34,890 nucleotides of DNA from JAZNOL01 sp045580815 (GCA_045580815.1 JAZNOL010000092.1:1-34890); one strand, 5' to 3'. Numbered from the stretch's first letter, positions 1 to 7,963 are shown. Translations and numbers: made by a program. The notes: a model not told the origin generated them from the letters alone.

Positions 1-284
1 TTTGAAGATATACAGGCGGTGCTTGTTTTTTGTGGGAGGTTAATTTATGCTTTGCAATCCTTTTAAAAACTTAAAAAAAACGGGAATGGTTTTTGTGGCT
101 GTTTTCACTTGTTGTTGTGGCTGCTTCAAACCTTATAACAGCGAAGATTGAACCTGTTACCTTTGCTGGTACACTGGTGGGTGTTACAGCGCTTATATTT
201 CTGGCAAAGGGCGATGTTTGGGGACAAATTCTGACGGTTGTATTCAGCATTATGTATGCAATTAACTCGTATAAAATGCGTTAT
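1..284 (+). repeat. Direct repeat, copy 1: leader end plus 5' part of pnuC
   Basis: This stretch matches 1938-2220 closely from the first base: the 46-base leader end is identical, and the coding part has scattered, mostly third-position differences. Similarity stops abruptly after the shared AAAATGCGTTAT at about 284 (2220 in the other copy). Copy 1 has one extra A in the run at 73-80 (A8 versus A7). The window begins inside the loop of the leader hairpin, so the repeat probably extends further left. Confidence 0.9.
47..284 (+). pseudogene. Truncated, frameshifted 5' fragment of pnuC
   Basis: The ATG at 47 with GGGAGG at 34-39 matches the start of the intact pnuC at 1984. The A8 run at 73-80 shifts the frame, so translation from 47 stops at about codon 35. 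Past the shift, the other frame encodes PnuC-like membrane sequence (GDVWGQILTVVFSIMYAINS) up to about 284. There the similarity ends and S-layer-type sequence begins. Only about the first third of the transporter is present, so it cannot be functional. The changes from the intact copy are largely synonymous, which suggests that it diverged under selection before breaking. A homopolymer sequencing error could explain the frameshift but not the truncation. Confidence 0.85.
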
Positions 285-712
285 GAAAATAAAATCTGGT
301 ATGACAAGACAGCAACATATTTTAACGATATGTCATACGGCGACGATGGTTATGATGAAGTTACAGGGGCGTATAATCTTGGTATTATAACAAGAGAAAA
401 AAATGGTCACTTTTTGGCGGAACAAAATATTATATTTATCCCGACAACACAATAACACGTGACCAGGCTATGACCTATATGACACAGTTTATGGGTATAA
501 CCTACCGTGATATCAGCCCCGACGCATCGTTTACACTTGATGGTTACAGCGATTACTCATCAGTAAAAAGCAAATATTCGTCAAGTCTTGAAAACTGGCG
601 TAAAATAATGGGTCTTGGTTATCTTGAACCGGTAAACGGAAAAATTGACCCGGCAACAAACATAACACGCGCTCAGGCGGCACAGATGATTTATAATCTT
701 ATGTGGAAATAA
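285..712 (+). pseudogene. C-terminal remnant of an S-layer homology (SLH) domain protein
   Basis: After the pnuC fragment, the sequence encodes an SLH-like segment in two frames. Frame one (to 455) reads DDGYDEVTGAYNLGIITRE. From about 413 the other frame continues with YPDNTITRDQAMTYMTQF and ends with ITRAQAAQMIYNLMWK at 712. One missing T in the run at 411-415 would join them into a normal SLH pair (two ITRxQA motifs). SLH modules anchor exported proteins to secondary cell-wall polymers. No signal peptide or N-terminal domain remains, because the 5' part has been replaced by pnuC sequence. I infer a rearranged gene remnant. An assembly chimera is possible because it lies at the window edge. 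Confidence 0.75.
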
Positions 713-715
713 AAC

Positions 716-756
716 AACAAAAACAGCGATGGCATAAACCGTCGCTGTTTTTGTTA
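716..756 (+). terminator. Intrinsic terminator after the SLH remnant
   Basis: AACAAAAACAGCGA pairs with TCGCTGTTTTTGTT around a 12-base loop, and the right arm carries a run of five T. It follows the stop codon of the SLH remnant directly and faces the 3' end of the fucosidase gene. The A-rich left arm gives a T-rich tail on the minus strand too, so it may work both ways. Confidence 0.85.
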
Positions 757-773
757 TACAATAAATTTTGATA

Positions 774-1730
774 TTATTTTGCATTACCCATTTGTTTTAA
801 AATTTTAACTGCCGGACCGGGAAAACGTCCCAGATGGTCAGGTCCTACATTTAAAAGCATATTAACACCGTTTGCGTTAAGTTGTTTTTTGTAACCGAGC
901 AGTTCTTCGGCACTTTTATAAGACATATTGTTGTATGTGGAAAATCCCCAGCAATCCGTACCCGACAGTGTCACAGGAGCTTCGGCAGGCATTGTTGCGT
1001 GCCCCTCCATAGTATAACTGTTATCACCGCCGCCAACAATTTCACCGTAGCCGTTGCCAATTCTTGCACTGCACAAACAATCGGGCTGAATGCTTTTTAC
1101 AAGGTCATATAACTCTTTGCTCTGCTCTTTTGTTACTGTCCAGGGATTGTCAAACCAAATCTGACACAAATCTCCGTAATTTGTCAGCAGCTCGGTAACC
1201 TGGGGCTTAACCTTGCGGTCTAAATATTTCTGAAAATCCTCAATAGTGTTTGTGGGCGAAAAATCCCAGCAGTTGTTGGCAGGATTGCAGAAAGGATTTT
1301 CAACAAATCCGCCTGCATCAGGCTCTTCCCAGTCCTGGTCGTGAGAATAGTAGAGTCCGAGTTTTATGTCATATTTTTTGCAGGCATCGGCAATTTCTTT
1401 TATTATATCTCTGCCAAAAGGAGTGGCTTTAACCACATTAAAATCCGAAACCTTTGAGTCAAACAACGCAAAGCCTTCGTGATGCTTTGAGGTAATTACA
1501 AAATATTTTGCACCTGCATCCTTTACATAACTTATCCATTCTTCTGCATCAAAATATATGGGGTTAAAAACCGAGGCAAGGCGGTGATATTCTTCCATAG
1601 GGATTTTATTCGTCTGACGTGCCCATTCGTTTGTGGGTCTGCCTCTATATTCGCCTTCAAGAACGCTGTAAAGTCCGAAATGTACCATAATCCCGAATTT
1701 TGCGTTTTTAAACCACTGCGCACTTGTCAT
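774..1730 (-). CDS. Alpha-L-fucosidase, GH29 family, catalytic domain only
   Basis: The product is 318 residues and resembles the GH29 (beta/alpha)8 catalytic domain, which releases alpha-L-fucose by a retaining mechanism. Visible motifs are FGIMVHFGLYS near the N-terminus, TSKHHEGFALF at about 80-90, and QIWFDNPW, whose Asp194 fits the GH29 nucleophile. The family acid/base residue is less conserved and I do not assign it. Many GH29 enzymes have about 450 residues with a C-terminal beta-sandwich, which is absent here. There is no signal peptide, so it probably acts in the cytoplasm on imported oligosaccharides. I chose the ATG at 1730 because AGAGGTG lies six bases upstream; the GTG at 1739 is part of that ribosome site. 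A strong sigma-A promoter lies upstream. It is transcribed alone. Confidence 0.88.
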   Translation of the reverse strand: MTSAQWFKNAKFGIMVHFGLYSVLEGEYRGRPTNEWARQTNKIPMEEYHRLASVFNPIYFDAEEWISYVKDAGAKYFVITSKHHEGFALFDSKVSDFNVVKATPFGRDIIKEIADACKKYDIKLGLYYSHDQDWEEPDAGGFVENPFCNPANNCWDFSPTNTIEDFQKYLDRKVKPQVTELLTNYGDLCQIWFDNPWTVTKEQSKELYDLVKSIQPDCLCSARIGNGYGEIVGGGDNSYTMEGHATMPAEAPVTLSGTDCWGFSTYNNMSYKSAEELLGYKKQLNANGVNMLLNVGPDHLGRFPGPAVKILKQMGNAK

Positions 1731-1762
1731 AATAAGCACCTCTTTAATAAATAGTTATACAT

Positions 1763-1791
1763 AATATAACAGATAACAGGATAAAAGTCAA
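1763..1791 (-). promoter_or_regulatory. Sigma-A promoter for the GH29 gene
   Basis: On the minus strand, TTGACT (1786-1791) and TATATT (1763-1768) are separated by exactly 17 bases. This is a close match to the housekeeping consensus, 33 bases before the fucosidase start. Confidence 0.75.
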
Positions 1792-1854
1792 GGGTTTTGA
1801 TAAAAGTTTTGTGTTTTTTAAAGGATAAACCACGAGGTATGGCGAAAATTATAA

Positions 1855-1983
1855 ACAGTGTAAACTGTATTAAAAAAAGGCGAATAAACGCTGCCACCGG
1901 GTAGCGGTGCAGTGCACCACTTGTATATCGTTAGATCTTTGAAGATATACAGGCGGTGCTTGTTTTTTGTGGGAGGTTAATTT
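1855..1983 (+). promoter_or_regulatory. Structured 5' leader of pnuC, possible cis-regulatory RNA
   Basis: The leader contains an inverted repeat ACAGT-GTAA-ACTGT (1855-1868), a hairpin at 1891-1912 (CACCG/CGGTG plus CTG/CAG), and a long hairpin at 1914-1959 (GCACC and CTTGTATATC with GATATACAGG and GGTGC). It ends in GGGAGG at 1971-1976. GGTGC at 1905-1909 could instead pair with GCACC at 1914-1918. CACCG at 1895-1899 could pair with either CGGTG (1904-1908 or 1954-1958). These alternatives are mutually exclusive, as in a switch. The second hairpin is repeated, truncated, at the window start. I do not recognise a TPP or FMN riboswitch, nor the NAD+-II motif as I recall it. The small palindrome could be a repressor site. 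The role is inferred. Confidence 0.5.
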
Positions 1984-2220
1984 ATGCTTTGCAATCCTTT
2001 TAAAAACTTAAAAAAACGGGAATGGTTTTTGTGGCTGTTTTCACTTGTTGTAGTGGCTGTTTCAAACCTTATAACAGGGAAAACCGAGCCGGTTACTTTA
2101 CTCGGTACATTGGTGGGCGTTACAGCACTTATATTTTTGGCAAGAGGAGATGTATGGGGACAAATTCTGACGGTTGTATTCAGCATTATGTATGCAATTA
2201 ACTCGTATAAAATGCGTTAT
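1938..2220 (+). repeat. Direct repeat, copy 2 (leader end and 5' part of intact pnuC)
   Basis: This is the partner of the repeat at 1-284. The two copies share the leader from the hairpin loop onward, the ribosome site and about the first 79 codons. This copy has A7 at 2010-2016, where copy 1 has A8. Confidence 0.9.
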
Positions 2221-2697
2221 TACGGTGAAATGATAACGTATCTGTGTATGACAATGCCAATTGCGATTATGTCCGTAGTAACGTGGCTGAAAAATCCTTT
2301 TGAAAAAGGTAAAAATGTTGTGAAAATTCATAAACTTACAAAGATGCAGAAAATTATGATGCCGGTGATTGCTGTGGCTATTACATGGATATTTTACTAT
2401 GTTTTAAAAGTATTCAATACGGCAAATCTCTTTTTCAGCACGATTTCGATAACAACAAGCTTTCTGGCGGCATATCTTTCTGTTTACCGCAATTCTTATT
2501 ATGCGGTTGCATATGCGGCAAATGATGTTGTGCTGATTATTCTGTGGGTTTTGGCATCAATTGAAGATGTTACTTATTTTCCGATTGTAATTTGTTTTGT
2601 GATGTTTTTTGTAAATGATATTTACGGCTTTATAAGCTGGAAAGAACGAGAGAAAAAGCAAAATGAAGTATGTGAAATTAAAAAGCACATCACATGA
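1984..2697 (+). CDS. pnuC: PnuC-family vitamin transporter
   Basis: The product is 237 residues with about seven hydrophobic segments, typical of the PnuC family of SWEET-like facilitators. These take up nicotinamide riboside, or in PnuT and PnuX relatives thiamine or riboflavin, and rely on intracellular phosphorylation for trapping. Family features include the N-terminal GQILTVVFSIMYAINSYKMRYYGE segment and the C-terminal VNDIYGFISWK segment (PnuC members end similarly with N-x-Y-x-x-x-x-W). The substrate cannot be fixed from sequence. The start at 1984 has GGGAGG seven bases upstream. It stands alone behind a structured leader, which suggests vitamin-responsive control. A diverged, truncated second copy of its 5' end lies at the window start. 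A bidirectional terminator overlaps its stop codon. Confidence 0.88.
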   Translation: MLCNPFKNLKKREWFLWLFSLVVVAVSNLITGKTEPVTLLGTLVGVTALIFLARGDVWGQILTVVFSIMYAINSYKMRYYGEMITYLCMTMPIAIMSVVTWLKNPFEKGKNVVKIHKLTKMQKIMMPVIAVAITWIFYYVLKVFNTANLFFSTISITTSFLAAYLSVYRNSYYAVAYAANDVVLIILWVLASIEDVTYFPIVICFVMFFVNDIYGFISWKEREKKQNEVCEIKKHIT

Positions 2698-2714
2698 TTT
2701 GTGATGTGCTTTTT
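2681..2714. terminator. Bidirectional terminator between convergent pnuC and the deacetylase gene
   Basis: AAAAGCACATCACA pairs perfectly with TGTGATGTGCTTTT around a short loop, flanked by A and T runs on both sides. It overlaps the last codons of pnuC and sits five bases from the end of the minus-strand gene. Confidence 0.88.
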
Positions 2715-2718
2715 ATGT

Positions 2719-5583
2719 TTAATAAGATTCAGCGTAGCTTTTGGCCTTTACTACGGTTTTTGTACCGTTTATAATTGCATATATATCAATATCCGTGGGG
2801 TTATAAACATATTTGTCTGTTATTTCAAGCTTTTGTGCCGCTTTTGTGTAAAGGCAGATTTCAAGGTTTGTTGCTTTCCATATAGATTCATCTGCTGCCA
2901 TTTTACTGAAAACATATTCATAAAGGTCTGCACTTGTTTGTTCGTCCAAATCATTGCCGTGACCTGCAACCGAGAAAATCTGGAATCTGCTGGGCTCTGA
3001 CATGCTTGCAAACTGGTCTGTATATGTATATACAGGAGCATGATTGAAACTATATGTCCAGGTTGTACATTGCCAGTCCATCCAATCTGATGGCACTTCA
3101 AAACTGCCGTTTACTTGACTGTCACGTGAGTATTCATAGCCTCTGCCTTTTGCATAAGTGATTAAATCATCATAAAAATCACGTTCTTTAGGTGCGTGGA
3201 ACGGCCAAACAAGACCTTTGGGATAATCAACACCATGATGATAAACTATGCTTTCGGCAGCTGTTTCAATAGAATTGATACAATCGTTGTATGTTGCAGG
3301 CTCCTGATACATTTCTATATGTGTTGTGTGATTAGCAATTTCAATAGCGTCATCAATATAAATGTCATATGTTCCGTTGCTGTTGCCTGAACAAAGATTG
3401 AATGTACCTTTGATGCCGTATTTTTTCATTGCCTCAATAATAGAATCGTCACGCTCAGGATTGCCGTCGTCAATTGATATTGTAAATGCTTTGTTTGAAT
3501 ATGTGGGGAATTTAACCTCAACTGTTTTTACATCGCCCTCTTCATAACTGTCAGGCAAACAGAGAGGTGTGCTTCCGTCCCAGAGAAATGCTTTCATTAT
3601 TGAAGCACCGCTTGCCATTGTTATAATGTCATTGTATGTGCCCTCTTTGCCGGCATCTGTTTTAGGTGTTGAAACGCCTATGAGTGCATTGTTGTCATCA
3701 TAATATGCAATATAAAGTGTAGGCGCAGTTTCGGTGTCTTTTTTCCATATACCTTCAAGTTTAAGACCGCCGGGAACATATTTTGAAAGAGTAACATTGT
3801 TTACAAAAACTCTTTCGTTTCCACCGTATGTAAATGCACAAAGCTTGCCTGTGCTGTAAAGTGTACGGTTTTCGTCAACCCAGCTGTCTTCCCATATTAA
3901 GGCACCGGAGGTTTTGTTTCTTACAGACCACGAAACTCTGTTTCCGCTTATGCCGAGAGTAAGAGTAAACCAGTCAGTGCGGTGTGAGCCGGCAGGATAA
4001 AGTCCGCTTGCTGTTTTTTCATCACCGTATTCTGTATATTGCCATGCAGAGGGTTCAGAGCCTGATGCAGCAATGGCAGGGGTATTTATATCTGCACCGA
4101 CAACCTTTATGAATCTGGGAGCAGAAACCTGTGCTTCAGTCTGAGAATTTGCAACGCCTGTGTTTGAAATTACAGCGAGTTCGTAATAATTTGTTTCGTT
4201 TGTCGGGTCAACAAGACGGATGCCCATTACCGGGTTGCATGCACCGTTAAAATAGTTTCTCATATCAACGGAATAAACATATCCGCTTCCGTCGGTGTTT
4301 ACTGTTTTGTTAAGGTTAATTGCCGCCTGAACATTGTTGCCTGAATTAACGGTTTTCATGCTGATAACCTTATCGGTTTCAATGTCGGTGTCGTTTCCGT
4401 TCCAGCTGTTTGCGTATGTTTTGTCATACTGAATACGGTAATCGGTAGCCCAGCCGTCACCGCCGAAAGTAGGTGATGTCTGCCATTCTGCTGTCAGTGT
4501 ATCGCCTTTGCCGGTTGCAACACCAGGTACATTTGCGTCATAGTCTGCACCGAGTCCGTTTCCGGTGGGAACATACAAAGCATAGTTTTCGATTGTATCT
4601 TTAAAAAGCTCGGTTTCGCTGTCGTTTTCTTTATAAATCTGAAGACCTGATTTTTTTGCTGTTACATTGTCAAGAAAGACTGTTCTTGATGTGTCTTTGC
4701 CGTATGTAAAAGCAGTAAGTTTTCCGACAGAATCAAATAAAGGCTCGTTGTCGGTATAACTGTCTTCCCAGATAAGTTCGTCTGTTGTTTTGTCATAAAC
4801 ACGCCAGAAAATCTGATTTTTCTGTACGCCAAGCACAACGGTGAACCAGTCGGTGTGGTGAGTATTGCTGTCAGAATACAAACCTGATGCAGTGGGTGCA
4901 GTACCATATTCGGTATAAATCCATTCGGTGGGTTCATTGCCTGATGCTGCAACAGCCGGAGTGTGAATGTTTGCACCTGCAACTTTTGTGAATCTGGGAG
5001 CACTGACCTGAGCTTCGGCTTTGGTGTTTGCAACACCTGTATTTGAAATTAAAGCAAGTTCATAATAATTTGTTTCGTTTGTCGGGTCAACAATACGGAT
5101 ACCCATTACCGGGTTACATTCACCCTCAAAATAGTTTCTCAGGTCTGCACTGTACATATAACCTTCAGGGGCAGCGCCAATATCCGTAACAAGGTTGATT
5201 GCCGCTTGATAACTGGAATCTACATTTATTGAACGCAGAGCAATTACTGTGTTTGATAAATCGACATCGTTGCTGTTCCAAGAGTTTGCAAAAGTTTTAT
5301 CATACTGAATGCGATAGTCAGTTTGCCAACCTCCGCCGCCAAAAGTGGGGGATGCCTGCCATTTGTCGGCAATAAGAAAATCGCCCTTGCCGGAAGCGAC
5401 GCCCGGTACATTTGCATCATAATCCGCACCGAGACCATTTCCGGTGGGAACATAAACAGGATGTGTTTCCATGCTGTCGTTAACAGGGAACAGAGGACCG
5501 GCAAAAACTGTTGTTGCAGATAACGGTATAAGCAATGCTGCTATAATCATTATCAGCAAAAATTTTGTTGTTTTGTGTTTCAA
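2719..5583 (-). CDS. Secreted polysaccharide-deacetylase-like (CE4) protein with two tandem repeats
   Basis: The product is 954 residues. Residues 1-28 form a signal peptide (KFLLIMIIAALLIPL core, cleavage near VFA-G). Two modules of 293 residues follow, starting at about 43 and 336; both open with VPTGNGLGADYDANVPGV and end near VF(L/V)(D/N)NVT. They look like beta-sandwich modules, but I do not recognise the family. After a linker, the C-terminal third resembles the NodB/CE4 fold: the metal-binding-type SIDDG (Asp705, Asp706), NHTTH (752-755) and a late GHGND (His875). This fold removes N- or O-acyl groups from sugars. Its target could be plant polysaccharide or cell wall. The start is TTG at 5583, with AAAGGAG ten bases upstream; no ATG precedes the signal core. 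There is no SLH or LPXTG anchor. Confidence 0.78.
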   Translation of the reverse strand: MKHKTTKFLLIMIIAALLIPLSATTVFAGPLFPVNDSMETHPVYVPTGNGLGADYDANVPGVASGKGDFLIADKWQASPTFGGGGWQTDYRIQYDKTFANSWNSNDVDLSNTVIALRSINVDSSYQAAINLVTDIGAAPEGYMYSADLRNYFEGECNPVMGIRIVDPTNETNYYELALISNTGVANTKAEAQVSAPRFTKVAGANIHTPAVAASGNEPTEWIYTEYGTAPTASGLYSDSNTHHTDWFTVVLGVQKNQIFWRVYDKTTDELIWEDSYTDNEPLFDSVGKLTAFTYGKDTSRTVFLDNVTAKKSGLQIYKENDSETELFKDTIENYALYVPTGNGLGADYDANVPGVATGKGDTLTAEWQTSPTFGGDGWATDYRIQYDKTYANSWNGNDTDIETDKVISMKTVNSGNNVQAAINLNKTVNTDGSGYVYSVDMRNYFNGACNPVMGIRLVDPTNETNYYELAVISNTGVANSQTEAQVSAPRFIKVVGADINTPAIAASGSEPSAWQYTEYGDEKTASGLYPAGSHRTDWFTLTLGISGNRVSWSVRNKTSGALIWEDSWVDENRTLYSTGKLCAFTYGGNERVFVNNVTLSKYVPGGLKLEGIWKKDTETAPTLYIAYYDDNNALIGVSTPKTDAGKEGTYNDIITMASGASIMKAFLWDGSTPLCLPDSYEEGDVKTVEVKFPTYSNKAFTISIDDGNPERDDSIIEAMKKYGIKGTFNLCSGNSNGTYDIYIDDAIEIANHTTHIEMYQEPATYNDCINSIETAAESIVYHHGVDYPKGLVWPFHAPKERDFYDDLITYAKGRGYEYSRDSQVNGSFEVPSDWMDWQCTTWTYSFNHAPVYTYTDQFASMSEPSRFQIFSVAGHGNDLDEQTSADLYEYVFSKMAADESIWKATNLEICLYTKAAQKLEITDKYVYNPTDIDIYAIINGTKTVVKAKSYAESY

Positions 5584-5617
5584 TTAGCACACGCTCCTTT
5601 ATTAAAATTATATGCAT

Positions 5618-5646
5618 ATTATAACATGCGAATTTTCAAAAATCAA
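5618..5646 (-). promoter_or_regulatory. Sigma-A promoter for the deacetylase gene
   Basis: On the minus strand, TTGATT (5641-5646) and a perfect TATAAT (5618-5623) are 17 bases apart, about 35 bases before the TTG start. Confidence 0.7.
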
Positions 5647-5726
5647 TATAAAACCCCCTGAAAAGCTAATATGAAACAACAAAAAGTTGAAAATACGCAA
5701 AACAATGCGTGTGATTAATAAAATCA

Positions 5727-5755
5727 TTGACAAACAACAAACTTTGATATATAAT
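5727..5755 (+). promoter_or_regulatory. Perfect-consensus sigma-A promoter for dus
   Basis: TTGACA (5727-5732), a 17-base spacer and TATAAT (5750-5755). Both hexamers match the consensus exactly. The start codon follows 32 bases later. Confidence 0.88.
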
Positions 5756-5787
5756 TGGTAGAGATAATTTGACAGGATTGAAGTTTT

Positions 5788-6711
5788 ATGAAATTGTACT
5801 ATGCACCTCTTGAGGGGATAACTACATATATTTACAGAAACACTCATGCACAGGTCTTTGGTGGTGTGGATGCGTATTTTGCACCGTTTATCACGCCAAG
5901 CGATAACGAAAAAATCAGCATAAAAAATATGCGCGATGTGTTGCCCGAAAGAAATTCTTCAATCAATTTGAAAGTTCAGGCTCTTACAAACAGGGCAGAT
6001 TCCTTTTTTAAATTTGAAGATATGATAACCGATTTAGGTTATAACGAGGCAAACATAAATATCGGTTGCCCATCGGGCACGGTTGTCAAAAAAGGCAGGG
6101 GAGCAGGATTTCTGCGTGATCCGGACGGTATTGACCGATTTTTGTGCGAGGTTTTTGAAAAGACAAAAATTACAGTTTCAGTAAAAACACGAATCGGATA
6201 TACCTCAGGCAATGAAATGGAAAACCTGATGAAAATATACAATAAATATCCCATAGATGTGCTGATTATCCATCCAAGAGTGCGTGACAGCTTTTATAAA
6301 GGCATTCCCGATATGGAGGTTTTTAAAGCATCGTATAATGTTTCTGCAAACAAGGTCTGTTACAATGGTGATATTAAGTCTGCGGCGGATTTTAACCGTA
6401 TAACATCCGAATATCCCGGTCTTGACAGCATAATGATAGGCAGAGGTGCTGTGGGCAATCCGGCGGTTTTCAGAGAAATAAAAGGCGGGGAGAAACTTAA
6501 AACTGCTGAACTTGTGGAATTTACCGAACTTCTTATAACTAATTATAACGAGGTTTTAAAATCCGATACATTTACACTTCATAAACTGAAAGAAATCTGG
6601 ATGTATGTTATAGATAATTTTCCGCAGGAAAAGAAACTTATAAAAGCCGTGAAAAAGTCAAATAACCTTGCTGATTTTATGCGTGCGGTGTATGCGTTTC
6701 CGGAACTTTAA
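5788..6711 (+). CDS. dus: tRNA-dihydrouridine synthase family protein
   Basis: The product is 307 residues and resembles the flavin-dependent Dus enzymes, which reduce specific uridines of tRNA to dihydrouridine. It opens with YYAPLEGITTYIYR, the family's APM(E/A)GxTxxxFR motif. It has INIGCPSGTVVKKGRGAGF with the catalytic Cys94, VKTRIG, IHPR and the phosphate-binding-type MIGRGAVGNP near the C-terminus. Length is normal for the shorter Dus proteins. The ribosome site is weak (AGGATT region), but the consensus promoter and the family-typical N-terminus support the ATG at 5788. It is followed after 61 bases by the WbsX-like gene on the same strand. Which uridine it modifies cannot be told. 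Confidence 0.92.
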   Translation: MKLYYAPLEGITTYIYRNTHAQVFGGVDAYFAPFITPSDNEKISIKNMRDVLPERNSSINLKVQALTNRADSFFKFEDMITDLGYNEANINIGCPSGTVVKKGRGAGFLRDPDGIDRFLCEVFEKTKITVSVKTRIGYTSGNEMENLMKIYNKYPIDVLIIHPRVRDSFYKGIPDMEVFKASYNVSANKVCYNGDIKSAADFNRITSEYPGLDSIMIGRGAVGNPAVFREIKGGEKLKTAELVEFTELLITNYNEVLKSDTFTLHKLKEIWMYVIDNFPQEKKLIKAVKKSNNLADFMRAVYAFPEL

Positions 6712-6772
6712 ACAGATACTAAAAACCTAATCATAATGTCAGACCAAAATAAGCAAAAGAGGTGTTTATAAA

Positions 6773-7897
6773 ATGAAAAAAACAAAACTTTACACATATT
6801 ATTTTCCAAACTGGCACGTTGACCCCAAAAACGAAAAATGGCACGGGACAGGCTGGACAGAATGGGAGGTTGTAAAAAAAGCCACACCGAGATTTGACGG
6901 TCATCAGCAACCAAAAGTTCCTGTTTGGGGATATGAGGACGAAAGTGAACCGGCTGTGATGGAAAAGAAAATTTCAGCAGCACACGATGCCGGTATTGAC
7001 GGATTTATTTTTGACTGGTACTGGCATACAGACGGCATTTACAGACAAAAATGTCTCGAAAACGGATTTTTAAAGGCGAAAAATAATACAGATATTGACT
7101 TTGCTGTTATGTGGTGCAACCACACGGCATCTCAGCTTCATCCGACGCCCCGGGTGCCTCACGGTTATCCGGTGGCATACAGCACAGCATCAAAAGAGAT
7201 GTTTTATGAAATTACGCAGTATTGTATCGATAATTATTTCGGCAAACCTAATTATATAAAAGTAGACGGGAAACCGTATTTTTCGTTGTATCTTCCTGTT
7301 TCGTTTGTAAATCAGATGGGTGAGGATGAAGCAAGGGAGGCTGTTGAAGATTTCAGAAACCGCACAAAAGCGGCGGGTTTCCCGGGACTTCATTTCAACA
7401 TCAGTTATACCTGGTATGATGCAAAACGTGAAATGAGCACAGAAGAAAGAAATGAGTTTATAAAAAAACTTGGTGCAGATTCGGTTTCAAAATACTGTTG
7501 GCAACAGCCTACATATACAGAACTTACATACGACCTTGAAGATTCCCTTGAGGTTTCAAAAAAAGAATATGAAACCGATATAAACCTTTGCGTTCCTGTT
7601 ATCCCAACAGTTTTAAACGGTTGGGATCCGAGCCCCAGAACTTTGCAGTCTGATATATATGAAGTGGGAGATTATCCGTTTTCAAGTATTGCACTTAACG
7701 AATCTCCTCAACTTTTAGAAAAATCACTTAGAGATTTTTATGAACTTATCAGGGCACGCGGTGTGGATATAATGACAATTACTTCATGGAACGAATGGAC
7801 AGAAGGCAACTATCTTGAACCTGACGAAAAGTTTGGTTACGGTATGCTTGAAGCGGTAAAACGTTTTACCGATTATGTCAAAAAACAAGAAAAATAA
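6773..7897 (+). CDS. WbsX/GH99-like glycan-acting protein
   Basis: The product is 374 residues, cytoplasmic (no signal peptide), and matches the WbsX-like family related to GH99. It has YYFPNWHVDPKNE near the N-terminus, then GTGWTEWEVVKKATPRFDGH, GIDGFIFDWYWH, and the C-terminal TSWNEWTEGNYLEPD signature. Relatives occur in O-antigen clusters, where they were called glycosyltransferases, and in polysaccharide utilisation loci, where the GH99-like fold suggests an endo-acting glycosidase. I cannot decide between the two, and no substrate is visible. The start at 6773 has AGAGGTG upstream. It may be co-transcribed with dus, since no terminator separates them. An AT-only palindrome follows the gene. 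Confidence 0.8.
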   Translation: MKKTKLYTYYFPNWHVDPKNEKWHGTGWTEWEVVKKATPRFDGHQQPKVPVWGYEDESEPAVMEKKISAAHDAGIDGFIFDWYWHTDGIYRQKCLENGFLKAKNNTDIDFAVMWCNHTASQLHPTPRVPHGYPVAYSTASKEMFYEITQYCIDNYFGKPNYIKVDGKPYFSLYLPVSFVNQMGEDEAREAVEDFRNRTKAAGFPGLHFNISYTWYDAKREMSTEERNEFIKKLGADSVSKYCWQQPTYTELTYDLEDSLEVSKKEYETDINLCVPVIPTVLNGWDPSPRTLQSDIYEVGDYPFSSIALNESPQLLEKSLRDFYELIRARGVDIMTITSWNEWTEGNYLEPDEKFGYGMLEAVKRFTDYVKKQEK

Positions 7898-7920
7898 AAA
7901 TTTTAAAAATTTTTATTTTT
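7890..7920 (+). terminator. AT-only palindrome, possible weak terminator
   Basis: AAAAATAAAAATTTT is followed, one base later, by its exact reverse complement, ending in a T run. The stem has no GC pairs, so termination strength is doubtful. It lies between the WbsX-like gene and the promoter motif of the next gene. Confidence 0.35.
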
Positions 7921-7963
7921 TATGCAACCTTTTGGCTTTTTAAAAAGTATTATATACGAAAGG
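7921..7963 (+). promoter_or_regulatory. Promoter-like motif shared with the SLH gene at 19203 (ECF-type candidate)
   Basis: TATGCAACC at 7921 is followed, 17 bases after GCAACC, by GTATTATATAC (7947-7957). The same block with the same spacing occurs at 19125. Only three substitutions and one indel separate the two copies over about 43 bases. The AAC-core upstream element resembles the -35 of ECF (extracytoplasmic stress) sigma factors, but a sigma-A-like TATTAT is also present. A short GGGC/GCCC hairpin follows at 7962-7974. The motif ends about 50 bases before the exported-protein gene. Confidence 0.6.

Noticed and set aside
1855..1868. NiaR repressor site before pnuC
   Set aside because: The ACAGT-N4-ACTGT palindrome is in a suitable place, but I cannot match it to a remembered NiaR consensus. 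No convincing promoter overlaps it, so it is kept only as an inverted repeat.
1885..1983. TPP or FMN riboswitch for the pnuC leader
   Set aside because: I looked for the CUGAGA and ACC-x-GAUC-type TPP boxes and the FMN AGGGU...ACCGGCGGU boxes. Neither is present in order. A lone GGCGGTG is not enough.
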